64,000 bases of DNA from contig CATOPL010000005.1 in the NCBI GenBank assembly GCA_951802115.1, forward strand, positions 109,876 to 173,875. The letters run 5' to 3'. The notes under the pieces were generated by a model. It worked only from the letters and a program-made list of their open reading frames with translations. It was not told where the DNA came from and did no database searches. The DNA comes from an uncultured Lachnospiraceae bacterium (lineage in GTDB: Bacteria; Bacillota; Clostridia; Lachnospirales; Lachnospiraceae). This document shows positions 48,737-58,504 of the stretch, piece after piece (the first letter of the stretch is position 1; every line of letters starts with the position of its first letter). The translations under genes were made by a program, and so were the position numbers.

Positions 48737-49903
48737 TTATATTAATTCTCCAAATACTGTATCATATTCTTCTGGTTTCCATTTGGAAAGTCCAGACCAT
48801 GTCGAAAATGACATTTCTCCAAACAGTACTCTCCCATCAGGAAGATTATACCAGTCTACACGAACATGTTTAAAAGTTTTACATAATTTTCTGCTGAGTT
48901 GCAGCATTTCATCCAGCTTTTCCGGCCTGGGAGCGACCTGTGGGTCTTTAGGATATCCATAACTAAACGGTTGCATTTCCCACTCTTTGTTATAAAAAGA
49001 AGCCTGACATCCTGGTCTGTGACTACCTTTAATACACCATATATATACCGGCTCCCCATGAAAGCAATATATATTATAATCATATACGCTCTCTGCCACA
49101 CCTTCCAGATACTCTTCACAAATAATCTTCGGAACTATATCTCTATAATGAAGTTCCAGTGTTTCAAAAGCAAAATTTCTTTCCCTCCATTCATCTAACT
49201 GGCGGCACACAGAAGCCCAATCGACATTTGATTTATCCTTTACTATAATATTTCGTCCGCTTCCATTATTTAACTTTATCGCAAATGATTTTGGCAGTTT
49301 GTCAAAATCTATCTCTTCTGTATGATCCCATACCCCATATAGTTTCGTCAGATATTTATTGCCGATCTGTTCCTTTATCCATTCCCTGACCAAGTATTTG
49401 TCTGCAAGTCTCATTCGTCTTGCATCTTTAATATTTAATTTTTCCCAGTTTATTTTTTCATTATAGGTAGTTGGGTTTTCCCAGTTTATTCTTTTTCCAA
49501 ATATCTCATAATATATTGCCTGTAACTCTTCCTGATAATATTTTTCATCTAAACTGCTCAAATAATCGTTGTCACGAAAATAGTAGTATATAATAATATC
49601 TTCTTGTGCAATTCCCAATTCCTGTAATTGGGATTTCAGCTCTTTTCTTACAGCCGGCTTGTCAACTGCAATCACATATATACAACCTTCCAATTCTAGA
49701 TTAACCGGCTTAACAATTTCAAGCCCATCAAATGTACTTTCTGTTAATTTTTTATTATTATCAAAAAAGCATTTAACTGAAACAGCATCTTCTGCTTTTA
49801 AATGTTCAAATAACTCTTTTCCGCGTTCTCCTGCTCCAACTATTACAACTGTTACCGCCTTTTTTGCACGTTCAATTACATAATTTAAAGATCTGTCTAA
49901 CAT
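48737..49903 (-). CDS. N-terminal Rossmann-like module + TupA-like ATP-grasp domain
   Basis: VTVVIVGAGERGKELF...; TYNEKINWEKLNIKDARRMRLADKYLVREWI, FAIKLNNGSGRNIIVKDK, VRVDWYNLPDGRVLFGEMSFSTWSGLSKWKP. Confidence 0.87.
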   Translation of the reverse strand: MLDRSLNYVIERAKKAVTVVIVGAGERGKELFEHLKAEDAVSVKCFFDNNKKLTESTFDGLEIVKPVNLELEGCIYVIAVDKPAVRKELKSQLQELGIAQEDIIIYYYFRDNDYLSSLDEKYYQEELQAIYYEIFGKRINWENPTTYNEKINWEKLNIKDARRMRLADKYLVREWIKEQIGNKYLTKLYGVWDHTEEIDFDKLPKSFAIKLNNGSGRNIIVKDKSNVDWASVCRQLDEWRERNFAFETLELHYRDIVPKIICEEYLEGVAESVYDYNIYCFHGEPVYIWCIKGSHRPGCQASFYNKEWEMQPFSYGYPKDPQVAPRPEKLDEMLQLSRKLCKTFKHVRVDWYNLPDGRVLFGEMSFSTWSGLSKWKPEEYDTVFGELI

Positions 49904-49985
49904 TATTTTTCTCTCCGTTTATAAATCAAGTTTATCTATATCAATCAGCATACAGGTTAAATTATAAAATATAATTCGTTATACT

Positions 49986-51407
49986 TTAACTTTCACAGTA
50001 TTTCATAAAAACCTCATAATCGGAAAACACATCTTTCTTTAATGTTTTATAAAATACACATACTTCTATTTTTTCATTAATCTGCCGAATATTATTCATC
50101 ATTTCCTGCTCATACAAATAACTTGAAATAATAATTTGATGAAAACTGTTATCTATTCTTTTATAATGAATAATATCCCTTTCTTTGTATTTTCCACTAT
50201 CTTTATATGAATCTAAAAACACTAATTTACAGCTGATTTTCCCAATTAGTTTTTCATAAATTTGGAGCAAGCCTTCAGTATGCTTTCCTGTTCCATAAAT
50301 ACCTACTTTTATATTTTTATTATATAATGGAAGCTCTTCTAACAAATTCCGGTAAAGTAATTTTTGTCGTTTTACAACTTTATGTATTAAGTTTTCCACA
50401 TCATTTTTATTGGACTCACATCGAAATAATATATAATGTGCATTTTTTAGAATTCTGTTTAAAGAACTCAGGCTCACAAATTTGTCTCTTAAATATAATA
50501 AATTCAACATTGACACATATCGTTCGGACATTTGGTTCAAATGAAAATATGCCTCTTTTGTTAATGTGATCTTATCCTTCATACATGTTCGATAATTGTC
50601 AAGAATCATACTACAGTAATCATTAATAAAAGATAACAATACCTCCTCATTTTCTTTCAATAATTCCCTTTTTTCCAAAATAACATTCCATATTTGTAAA
50701 GTTACTCTAATATAGTCTATAAATTTTCGTTCTGAGTATTTTCCGGTAGTAATTGAATCTTTCCTGCATCTTCTCTGATACAGCATTTCTGAAATATGTA
50801 TCAATCGTTTCGCATAAAGAAGAAAAACGAACCAAAAATAATTGTCTTCATAAAGCATTCCTTCCGGAAATTGAATATATGCTGTATCAATGATTTTTTT
50901 CCTGTAAATCGATAAACAAGGCGATACAATATAATACTGGGGATAAGACTTTAAAAAATATTCCCATCCATTCATTTGAATTTCATCCAAACATGCATTG
51001 CTTCTGTCGTAATTATCTCCACTAATAATTCCATCTTCACAAAAAATTTTTGCATCAAATAATATCGCGTCCTGCTCCCCTTCACAAAGTTTATCCTTCA
51101 ATATCTCCACTGTATCTGCACGCAAATAATCGTCAGAATCAAGAAACATAATATAATTACCTGATGCATATTTCATTCCATAATTTCGCGCAGCAGAAGG
51201 GCCTTTATTTTTCTGATTTATCAATTTAAAATATTTATAAGCTGAGATATATTTTTCACATATTTTCTGACTGTTGTCTGTCGACCCATCGTTTATCAAA
51301 ATCACCTCATCGAATGGAACCTTTTGATTTACAACGCTTTCTAAACATTGATCTATATATTTTTCAACATTATAGACAGGTATTATTAGCGAAATAGTTA
51401 TATGCAT
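49986..51407 (-). CDS. GT2 family glycosyltransferase + C-terminal Rossmann-like module
   Basis: ISLIIPVYNVEKYIDQCLESVVNQ, INDGSTDNS, FLDSDDYLR; C-terminal IKVGIYGTGKHTEGLL. Confidence 0.9.
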   Translation of the reverse strand: MHITISLIIPVYNVEKYIDQCLESVVNQKVPFDEVILINDGSTDNSQKICEKYISAYKYFKLINQKNKGPSAARNYGMKYASGNYIMFLDSDDYLRADTVEILKDKLCEGEQDAILFDAKIFCEDGIISGDNYDRSNACLDEIQMNGWEYFLKSYPQYYIVSPCLSIYRKKIIDTAYIQFPEGMLYEDNYFWFVFLLYAKRLIHISEMLYQRRCRKDSITTGKYSERKFIDYIRVTLQIWNVILEKRELLKENEEVLLSFINDYCSMILDNYRTCMKDKITLTKEAYFHLNQMSERYVSMLNLLYLRDKFVSLSSLNRILKNAHYILFRCESNKNDVENLIHKVVKRQKLLYRNLLEELPLYNKNIKVGIYGTGKHTEGLLQIYEKLIGKISCKLVFLDSYKDSGKYKERDIIHYKRIDNSFHQIIISSYLYEQEMMNNIRQINEKIEVCVFYKTLKKDVFSDYEVFMKYCES

Positions 51408-51457
51408 TATTTTTCTTTTCCCTTTTGATTATAAAAACAGATCGAACTAACAAAAGA

Positions 51458-52549
51458 TTAATCTTTTACTGCAAAATCTTCCAATTTTACTTCCTTCTTA
51501 CATACACTCCAAGGTATTTCGTTTTGCACACAATGTCTGCATAATGGAACTTCTTCCTTTAAAACGCGCAATAATCTATCCCCTGTTGGACAGAACTCTA
51601 ATTCCATAATGCCATCTTCTGGAAGATTGGTATTGAAATGATTGTTAAAATATGATATATACATCAATTGTGGGCATCTTGCTATTTTTCCATCGCCTAT
51701 AATAACACAACCATTACTGATACAAGTTTTTGGATGTATACTGTTCTTGCTTAATGATAATGGTAAACAAAACTTTTCTTTAAGCGAAGCCTCTCGTATT
51801 TCGTATAAAATTTTATATTCATCTAAAATCTGACATATCTTGTCTATTTTTTTACGAGTCGGCTGATATTCAGAAATACTTATCCAAACCTGATTTTCTT
51901 TTATACATTGAAGTGTCTCATCTGATAAGTGATCGATTAATAATCCATTTGTTACAATATATAATTGCGTATAAGGCAGTATTCTGCGTATACCACAAAT
52001 ATAATCATTAATTTCAGGATTCAGAAATGGCTCTCCTCCCAAAATATAAAACCGCATAATGCATGATATTTTTTCCTTTAACTGTTTTACATCCGATAAT
52101 CTTGCCTCCAGGCAGGGAATACTATTTGAAAAAATTGGTGAAAAATGTGTGCAACCTCTACAATTTAAATTACAAGAATCCATAATGTGCATTTCCACCT
52201 GCGGAAGAATATCTTCCGACCATTCTTTGCAATTAACACATTGCTCCGTAAAAAAATCTTCGTGTTTTAATACGGTCTTTTTGTACTGGAACCAGAAAAT
52301 ATCCGCGTATCCTCTTTTTTGAAGCTGCAGACATACATCTTTTGCTGTTTTATAATCATTAAGAGCAATAAGAATTCTCCTTTTTAAATTATCAGCCTCC
52401 TCTAATCGATATATAGGATATCCTTGATACTGCCCGATTTTGTAATTATCTATAAATCCAATAACTTCACCGTCAATTTTATATTTCCTTTTTATCAGAT
52501 CCAGCGCCTGTCCTCCTCTGATACCTGCTCCGTAAATTAAAACTTTCAT
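51458..52549 (-). CDS. N-terminal Rossmann-like module + radical SAM protein
   Basis: MKVLIYGAGIRGGQAL...; MDSCNLNCRGCTHFSP, FYILGGEPFLNPEI; C-terminal Cys-rich CISNGC...CP...CRHC. Confidence 0.88.
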   Translation of the reverse strand: MKVLIYGAGIRGGQALDLIKRKYKIDGEVIGFIDNYKIGQYQGYPIYRLEEADNLKRRILIALNDYKTAKDVCLQLQKRGYADIFWFQYKKTVLKHEDFFTEQCVNCKEWSEDILPQVEMHIMDSCNLNCRGCTHFSPIFSNSIPCLEARLSDVKQLKEKISCIMRFYILGGEPFLNPEINDYICGIRRILPYTQLYIVTNGLLIDHLSDETLQCIKENQVWISISEYQPTRKKIDKICQILDEYKILYEIREASLKEKFCLPLSLSKNSIHPKTCISNGCVIIGDGKIARCPQLMYISYFNNHFNTNLPEDGIMELEFCPTGDRLLRVLKEEVPLCRHCVQNEIPWSVCKKEVKLEDFAVKD

Positions 52550-52645
52550 TTTACAGAAACTCCTCCCGACTATATATACCCGTATACAAATACTCTAACT
52601 CTGCTCATTTTTTCATATTATTCGTTTTCATATTTTACAACATTT

Positions 52646-54169
52646 CTACTGGTTGTCATTTAATATAAATTCGAGTGAAAAAATTTTATCAAATCCTCTG
52701 TCTTTTAGTTTTTTATAAACTGAACTATATTCATAAACCGCTGTAACCACTACTGCCTCTACTTCTGGCAGTGATTCTGACGGAAGAAACACTTCATATT
52801 CTGCGCAAAGAGACTCTTTTCTCTGATCAATAATGTATTCCACTTTAATCCCACTGTCATATAACTCCTTACAAAAGTGTCGTCCAAGAATTCCATATCC
52901 ATAAACAGCAATTCTTCTGTAGTTTTCTTTTTTCATCCAACCTGCAACAGAAAATCCATTTTCCCGTTGTAGCATCCAATGATCCAGTATATGTAAATAG
53001 TATCTGTCTTTTTCTGCCTCTTTTCGAATCCTGTCAATTTTTTCTGCTTCTGTTTCTTTATATGAATTTCTCATATACTCATATTTACAAATCCGATATG
53101 AAAAGTTCTTCTTTGCCAAGGGTATGGCGCTCAAGTATTTCTCTTCAAATTTTTTATCAGGTTCCAGATACATTCCTTCTCCCCATTCGTTCCATGCATT
53201 AAGGAATACTATATCTGCTCCATATACGACGCTTTTTGCTAATAGCTCTGTCAAATAGTAAGAAAATTTATCAGGTGTAGCATGCTCTATAATACACCCT
53301 TTTTTTCCTCTACGAGGCGTATCGTCATATCCAACAATCCCTTCAAAAAATACCTTCTTTGATGTATGCTCCGCAAGAATATCATTCCATACATCATCGT
53401 ATTCAAGTATGTCTACACCGTTTTTCATATATTCCATGAATGTTGATATTCTTTCTCTGCTTCTTGCTGGTTGATAATATAACCCGGCATCCATACAGGT
53501 ATCTGCCTGTATACTGTTTACAGAACCCACTACATAAATATCCGGTAAATCGCATAATCTACACAGCTTCCTCCAGCAATCCAGCATTTCAACCAAGCAC
53601 GGAATATCTTCTGATTTATAGAATAAGAATAATGGTCTTCCATCAATTCTAATATATCGCTCATCCTTAAAAAAAGGGAGCAAATAGTAAAAATGTTCTA
53701 CCCACTGTTCTTCACTTCCGTACTCCTGCTCCAGTAATATTCCGCTCCCACAATCGTTTTGCTCTTTTTCATAAATATCAGCCCACGTATTTTTATTATC
53801 AATATTACTCCATGACCTGGCCCATGTTTCATTCGCCCAGCAAAAGCAAAATGACATAGGAATCTCTTTCCATTTCAAAAGATTTTCAGCAGGTTTTTCT
53901 AAAATTTTGTTTCCGCCTTTAAACCAGTAATGATACATGCAAAACCCATCTACTTCGTACTTTTTCATCAGATTTGCCTGCCATAGCATTACATCATAAT
54001 CCAGTAAATTATAATAATTCTCATTTAATGGTATCCTGGGCTGATTATGATCTTCATATAAACTTTTTGCTTTTTTTACTGCAGTCCAGTCTGTAAAACC
54101 CTCTCCCCACCATCTATCATTTTCAGGTATCCTGTGAAACTGTGGAAGATACATCGCAATTACTTTCAT
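52646..54169 (-). CDS. WbsX/GH99-like protein + C-terminal Rossmann-like module (copy 2)
   Basis: VIAMYLPQFHRIPENDRWWGEGFTDWTAV, FCFCWANETWARSW, FLNAWNEWGEGMYLEPD; C-terminal YRRIAVYGYGILGRHFC. Confidence 0.88.
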   Translation of the reverse strand: MKVIAMYLPQFHRIPENDRWWGEGFTDWTAVKKAKSLYEDHNQPRIPLNENYYNLLDYDVMLWQANLMKKYEVDGFCMYHYWFKGGNKILEKPAENLLKWKEIPMSFCFCWANETWARSWSNIDNKNTWADIYEKEQNDCGSGILLEQEYGSEEQWVEHFYYLLPFFKDERYIRIDGRPLFLFYKSEDIPCLVEMLDCWRKLCRLCDLPDIYVVGSVNSIQADTCMDAGLYYQPARSRERISTFMEYMKNGVDILEYDDVWNDILAEHTSKKVFFEGIVGYDDTPRRGKKGCIIEHATPDKFSYYLTELLAKSVVYGADIVFLNAWNEWGEGMYLEPDKKFEEKYLSAIPLAKKNFSYRICKYEYMRNSYKETEAEKIDRIRKEAEKDRYYLHILDHWMLQRENGFSVAGWMKKENYRRIAVYGYGILGRHFCKELYDSGIKVEYIIDQRKESLCAEYEVFLPSESLPEVEAVVVTAVYEYSSVYKKLKDRGFDKIFSLEFILNDNQ

Positions 54170-54224
54170 AGCTATACCTCTATAATTCATCAAGCATTTT
54201 ATTTTCCAAAAATAAATATTCTAA

Positions 54225-55982
54225 TCACATAACTTCTAATACTCTGTCAAATTCCTCCGTTAACAATTTAGTAAGATTTTTTCTTTCGTATTTACGTATT
54301 TCTTTACCAATTACTGCAATCCTTTTTTTATTATTTTTCCATATCTGGATTTGTTTTTTCAAAAAAATCTCAATACCTTCAGAATCGTAAAGATCCATAT
54401 TCACACCTAAACCTGTTTCACGCAAAATATTGGCTTGAAAGCTTTGATCTGATGAAAAACAAAGAATTGGTCTTCCAATTCTCAGATATTCATAAAATTT
54501 TCCGGGATAATTTAAAAATCCTTTTTCTCCACGTTCACCATACAGAATCATAATATCAGAATTCACTGCAATTTGAAGACTTTCTTTATGTGGAAGCAAC
54601 CCGTTTTGAACTGTAATATGATACTTATCTTCAGGACAGAATTCTTTTAAGTAATAATCTGTTATTACACCGTTTATTATCCATTGTATATCTTTAGGAT
54701 CCAACTCATTTTTTTCGATCATAGCGTTCAGAACTTTGATAAGAGGCACTGGATTCCTGTTATAATCTATAGTTCCATTATAACAAAGTGTAAATTTTTT
54801 ATTCTTTTCTTTCGAAACATTTAAATCTGTAAAATCGTCCTCATCATAACCGTTCGTTATTTCTTTTATTTTTTCTGGTACAATATGATAATTTTTAATG
54901 AAATCATCTTTCCATTTCCCTCCCGCAACAATAATTGAATCCATCTTCTGCGTTATCTCTGCTTCCAGCTTTTGGTCCAATAAAACTTCCTCTTTCGTCA
55001 TCTGTGGATAATATAATTTTACATAATCCAAATTTGACACCCAAGGATCACGATAATCCGCAATCCATTTAATTCCATATCTCATTTTAAAAAAACACGC
55101 CAGTAAATGCGGACTCCATTCTGGAACAGTGGAATATAACAAGTCAATTTCATCCATATCGACATATTGCTCAATGTATCGTGCACAATCGCTTGCCCAG
55201 CAAATCAATTTGTCAGGTAAAATATATAAAGGCTGCGTTTTCCTTGCTTTTAAAAACATATCCATCCATTCTGTAGAACCCGACACACTAAAAAGAAACT
55301 CTATTATTTTTTGAGATCTTTTGTATGACACAGCGCTTGTCCACGCAAATTCATCTTTTATCCTAATAATCTGTATCCCATTCGGAATATCCTCCATTAA
55401 CGAATCATCCATTAAATAACGTTCTATAAATGAATCCCGTTCAGTGGTTAAAACTATGGGTTCATATCCATATTCCCGCATATATTTTACAAATTTTAAA
55501 GTTCTCTGTATCGGAGAACTTCCGGCTGGAGGAAAATAATATGCGATAATTAACACTTTTTTTATTTTATTAATCCTTTTTAAATCGCAACACCCCTGAT
55601 TGTGTAGTTTTATTTGCAGATCTTTATAAATACAATGTTTAAAAGGTTCCTTTCCATCTACATCTAATAATATATAGTTTTCCGTTCCCGTTTTAGTCCA
55701 AAACAATTTCAAATCAGTTATTCCCATATTGATCAATTGACGGGCAATTTCAGCATAGTGATTCATACTTGCAATCACAATTAAATCTGCCGACAATGTT
55801 GGAATTTCCTCTGGTAAAACAATAGGAATACCAAACATTTTTTTCCCATAATAATCCGGACAATTATCAGAAAATGCAATTATCTCATATTTCGATTTCA
55901 TCATTTGAAATGCTTTTTTACCGGTAATAAAAGCGCCAAATATGATAACTCTTGTTAACATACTATTACTCTCCATATTCAA
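54225..55982 (-). CDS. N-terminal Rossmann-like module + GT4-like glycosyltransferase
   Basis: VIIFGAFITGKKAF...; KVLIIAYYFPPAGSSPIQRTLKFVKYMREYGYEPIVLT, EITNGYDEDDF, FYEYLRIGRPILCFS. Confidence 0.85.
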   Translation of the reverse strand: MNMESNSMLTRVIIFGAFITGKKAFQMMKSKYEIIAFSDNCPDYYGKKMFGIPIVLPEEIPTLSADLIVIASMNHYAEIARQLINMGITDLKLFWTKTGTENYILLDVDGKEPFKHCIYKDLQIKLHNQGCCDLKRINKIKKVLIIAYYFPPAGSSPIQRTLKFVKYMREYGYEPIVLTTERDSFIERYLMDDSLMEDIPNGIQIIRIKDEFAWTSAVSYKRSQKIIEFLFSVSGSTEWMDMFLKARKTQPLYILPDKLICWASDCARYIEQYVDMDEIDLLYSTVPEWSPHLLACFFKMRYGIKWIADYRDPWVSNLDYVKLYYPQMTKEEVLLDQKLEAEITQKMDSIIVAGGKWKDDFIKNYHIVPEKIKEITNGYDEDDFTDLNVSKEKNKKFTLCYNGTIDYNRNPVPLIKVLNAMIEKNELDPKDIQWIINGVITDYYLKEFCPEDKYHITVQNGLLPHKESLQIAVNSDIMILYGERGEKGFLNYPGKFYEYLRIGRPILCFSSDQSFQANILRETGLGVNMDLYDSEGIEIFLKKQIQIWKNNKKRIAVIGKEIRKYERKNLTKLLTEEFDRVLEVM

Positions 55983-56071
55983 CTGATCTTTAATATTGAT
56001 ATGATTTTTCTAAAAAGTAAACCTATATTTTTTCTATAACTCTCTGCAAATCATAATTCAATGTTCATTTT

Positions 56072-57193
56072 TTATAGAATTTTATAATATCCTTTATCCA
56101 CCAGATTCTTTCGAATTAATGAAAAATGCTTTCTATCCAATGCCAAGATAAACGAACAGTCTTCTGGCGAATATGGTAAATCTTTTAATTTATAAACGGG
56201 TTTGTCAGCATCAACTATTTGCTGCTCATCTGAAATTACATATCCAATAAATGATAAATTATTTATTTTGGCATATTCGGAATAAATTTCAGCCCAATAT
56301 CCTGCACCATACAGGAAAACATTTTTCTCATTTTTCCATTTCAGTCTAAGGAAATCATGATCCATATTGTAATGAGCATTTATACATTTTCTTATATTTG
56401 TATATTTTTGTAGTGCAAGTATATTTTTGAATTGAATCAGATATTGCTCACCATAGTGCTTTTCGATCAATTCCATATATTTTTTTTCAGATTTTAACAT
56501 GTATAACCAGGAAAATGACAACCCGCCAAACAGACTGTCCATATTCTGTTGTTTCTTTACTTCTACAGCTGCAATATTTGAAAACCCAAAGGTTTCTAAT
56601 CCATTTTCTTTCATGTACCATTTGTTTCCCTGAACAAGTTGGAAAAGCAGATTGGTTGCTATTTCATTATCACGGCAGATCACATGATTCTCTATCACAT
56701 CATGCAGAACAACCACACAATCTTCTTTTAGATAAGGAAGACAAACTAAGAAATCCAAGTACTCTCCTGGCATAGAGTGCGTAGTATCCAGAATCAGAAA
56801 ATCAATCCCATCTCCAATTTCATCAATCACATGCGCAATTTCCTGTCCTAAAACAAATTTATGTTCTGTTTTTCCGACGATCTGATGCATAAATTCCTTT
56901 GCCACAAAACCAGTATCCTTCTGATTAGTCCGATACCATTTCTCAGAAATATCCACTGAATACATTTTACAGCTACAGTCTATCTCTTTAAGACAAGTCA
57001 AAATAATTGCTGTTGTTCCCCCTGCAGAAACTCCAAGCTCCACAATTTTATTAGGACGTTTTTCTTTCAAAAGACCGCATAAAAATGCCTGTTGAAACAA
57101 TGTCATTTCCGAGTATTTTCTGTTTTTTCCATCTGTTATTTGAGTACAAATCTTTTCCGGTTCATAATTTAATTCTACACTTTGATATGACAT
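56072..57193 (-). CDS. CmcI-like/class I methyltransferase + C-terminal Rossmann-like module
   Basis: KIVELGVSAGGTTAIILTCL, FLILDTTHSMPGEYLDFLVCLPYL; C-terminal NVFLYGAGYWAEIYS. Confidence 0.8.
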   Translation of the reverse strand: MSYQSVELNYEPEKICTQITDGKNRKYSEMTLFQQAFLCGLLKEKRPNKIVELGVSAGGTTAIILTCLKEIDCSCKMYSVDISEKWYRTNQKDTGFVAKEFMHQIVGKTEHKFVLGQEIAHVIDEIGDGIDFLILDTTHSMPGEYLDFLVCLPYLKEDCVVVLHDVIENHVICRDNEIATNLLFQLVQGNKWYMKENGLETFGFSNIAAVEVKKQQNMDSLFGGLSFSWLYMLKSEKKYMELIEKHYGEQYLIQFKNILALQKYTNIRKCINAHYNMDHDFLRLKWKNEKNVFLYGAGYWAEIYSEYAKINNLSFIGYVISDEQQIVDADKPVYKLKDLPYSPEDCSFILALDRKHFSLIRKNLVDKGYYKIL

Positions 57194-57219
57194 TTTGTTC
57201 CCTTTCAAATTTAAATTCA

Positions 57220-58473
57220 TTAATGTTTAACATATGAATATATTTTTTTACCAAAATCTTTCTTCTTGTCTTCTTTACACATAATTGTTCTGCTGTTTTG
57301 CTCTTTTAAACAGAATTCCAATAAACGCTTCAAATCATCTGAACAACATTCCACATATGCGCAATCTCTTTCCATCATATTTTGAAAAACAAGTTCTTTA
57401 ATATCTTGAATTATTTTTTCATCCAGATCATAATTGAGAATTTTATACTCTAACTTCCAGCTGTCAATTTCAATTAACCATTTATTTTTCAAAGAAAATA
57501 ATCCTATATAACGATCAGATTTTACATATTGCAGTAAAAACTTGGCATTTAATAATTGATTACTCATATCATAATCTGTCTGCATCTCTTCCTGCAATCT
57601 AAATATATTTATTTTAGAAGTACCTTTCCTCATATATAGGATTTCATTTGCCTGAAATGGAATAAACCATATAAAATCACCTGCGTATACTGATGAAAGA
57701 AATATTGATGTAATCTTTAGATTTTCTTTACAGTTAAGTAGTCTTTTATATTTTCCACTAAAATTCCATATTCCAAAAGTAGAAGGAAATTCATCCAAAA
57801 TTATTAACTTCTCAGTTTCTTCGTTCCATATATAAATCTTTTTATTTCTGCCGCTTAAATAAAACTGATTCCCATCATAACATATAGTTTGAAATTGATC
57901 ATCAATTTCGGAAAGATCATATTTTTTCAGACTTTTTTCTATGCAATTAAATTTATATATATAAGGATAGTCAGAACTAACAGTATAAATATATTCATTA
58001 ATTAAGACACTTTCTGCTAAACGTTCACACCTGTTCTCCGATAAATTATAATAGTGATCAATCTTTTGTTTTTTCAGATCTAATTCAATAATTTGCTTTA
58101 ACCCTAAAGCGACAATATATAATTTATCTTTAATAAACCATGCCTTCTGACAGGAAATTCTAACCCCAAGTGGATTCGAAACAGAAATACAACTCCATAA
58201 ATGCTCTGTAATACGATAAATCCATATATCATTTCCATTGTCAGGAAAGCATATAATAATATCATTTTTTTTCATTATTATAGGGTGTTGGCGAAATAGT
58301 AAACAGTTATCTGACGGAATATGATCAATCATAATTGTTTTATTTAATTTAAGATCCAGACAAAAAAGCGCATCCATTGCACCTGCCATATACCAGGCCT
58401 TATCGCCGTCTAAACACCAATTATCACTCCATATATAATGATAGTTTTTTCCAAAAAAATTTTCCAATTCCAT
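57220..58473 (-). CDS. Beta-propeller-like repeat protein of unknown function
   Basis: Repeated ~45-50 aa segments with aromatic/Asp patterns (IWSDNWCLDGDKAWYMAG..., LYIVALGLKQIIELDLKKQKI..., FYLSGRNKKIYIWNEETEKL...). No signal peptide. Confidence 0.55.
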   Translation of the reverse strand: MELENFFGKNYHYIWSDNWCLDGDKAWYMAGAMDALFCLDLKLNKTIMIDHIPSDNCLLFRQHPIIMKKNDIIICFPDNGNDIWIYRITEHLWSCISVSNPLGVRISCQKAWFIKDKLYIVALGLKQIIELDLKKQKIDHYYNLSENRCERLAESVLINEYIYTVSSDYPYIYKFNCIEKSLKKYDLSEIDDQFQTICYDGNQFYLSGRNKKIYIWNEETEKLIILDEFPSTFGIWNFSGKYKRLLNCKENLKITSIFLSSVYAGDFIWFIPFQANEILYMRKGTSKINIFRLQEEMQTDYDMSNQLLNAKFLLQYVKSDRYIGLFSLKNKWLIEIDSWKLEYKILNYDLDEKIIQDIKELVFQNMMERDCAYVECCSDDLKRLLEFCLKEQNSRTIMCKEDKKKDFGKKIYSYVKH

Positions 58474-58504
58474 TTTTAATCCATCTTTTTTATTAAAATT
58501 AGAT

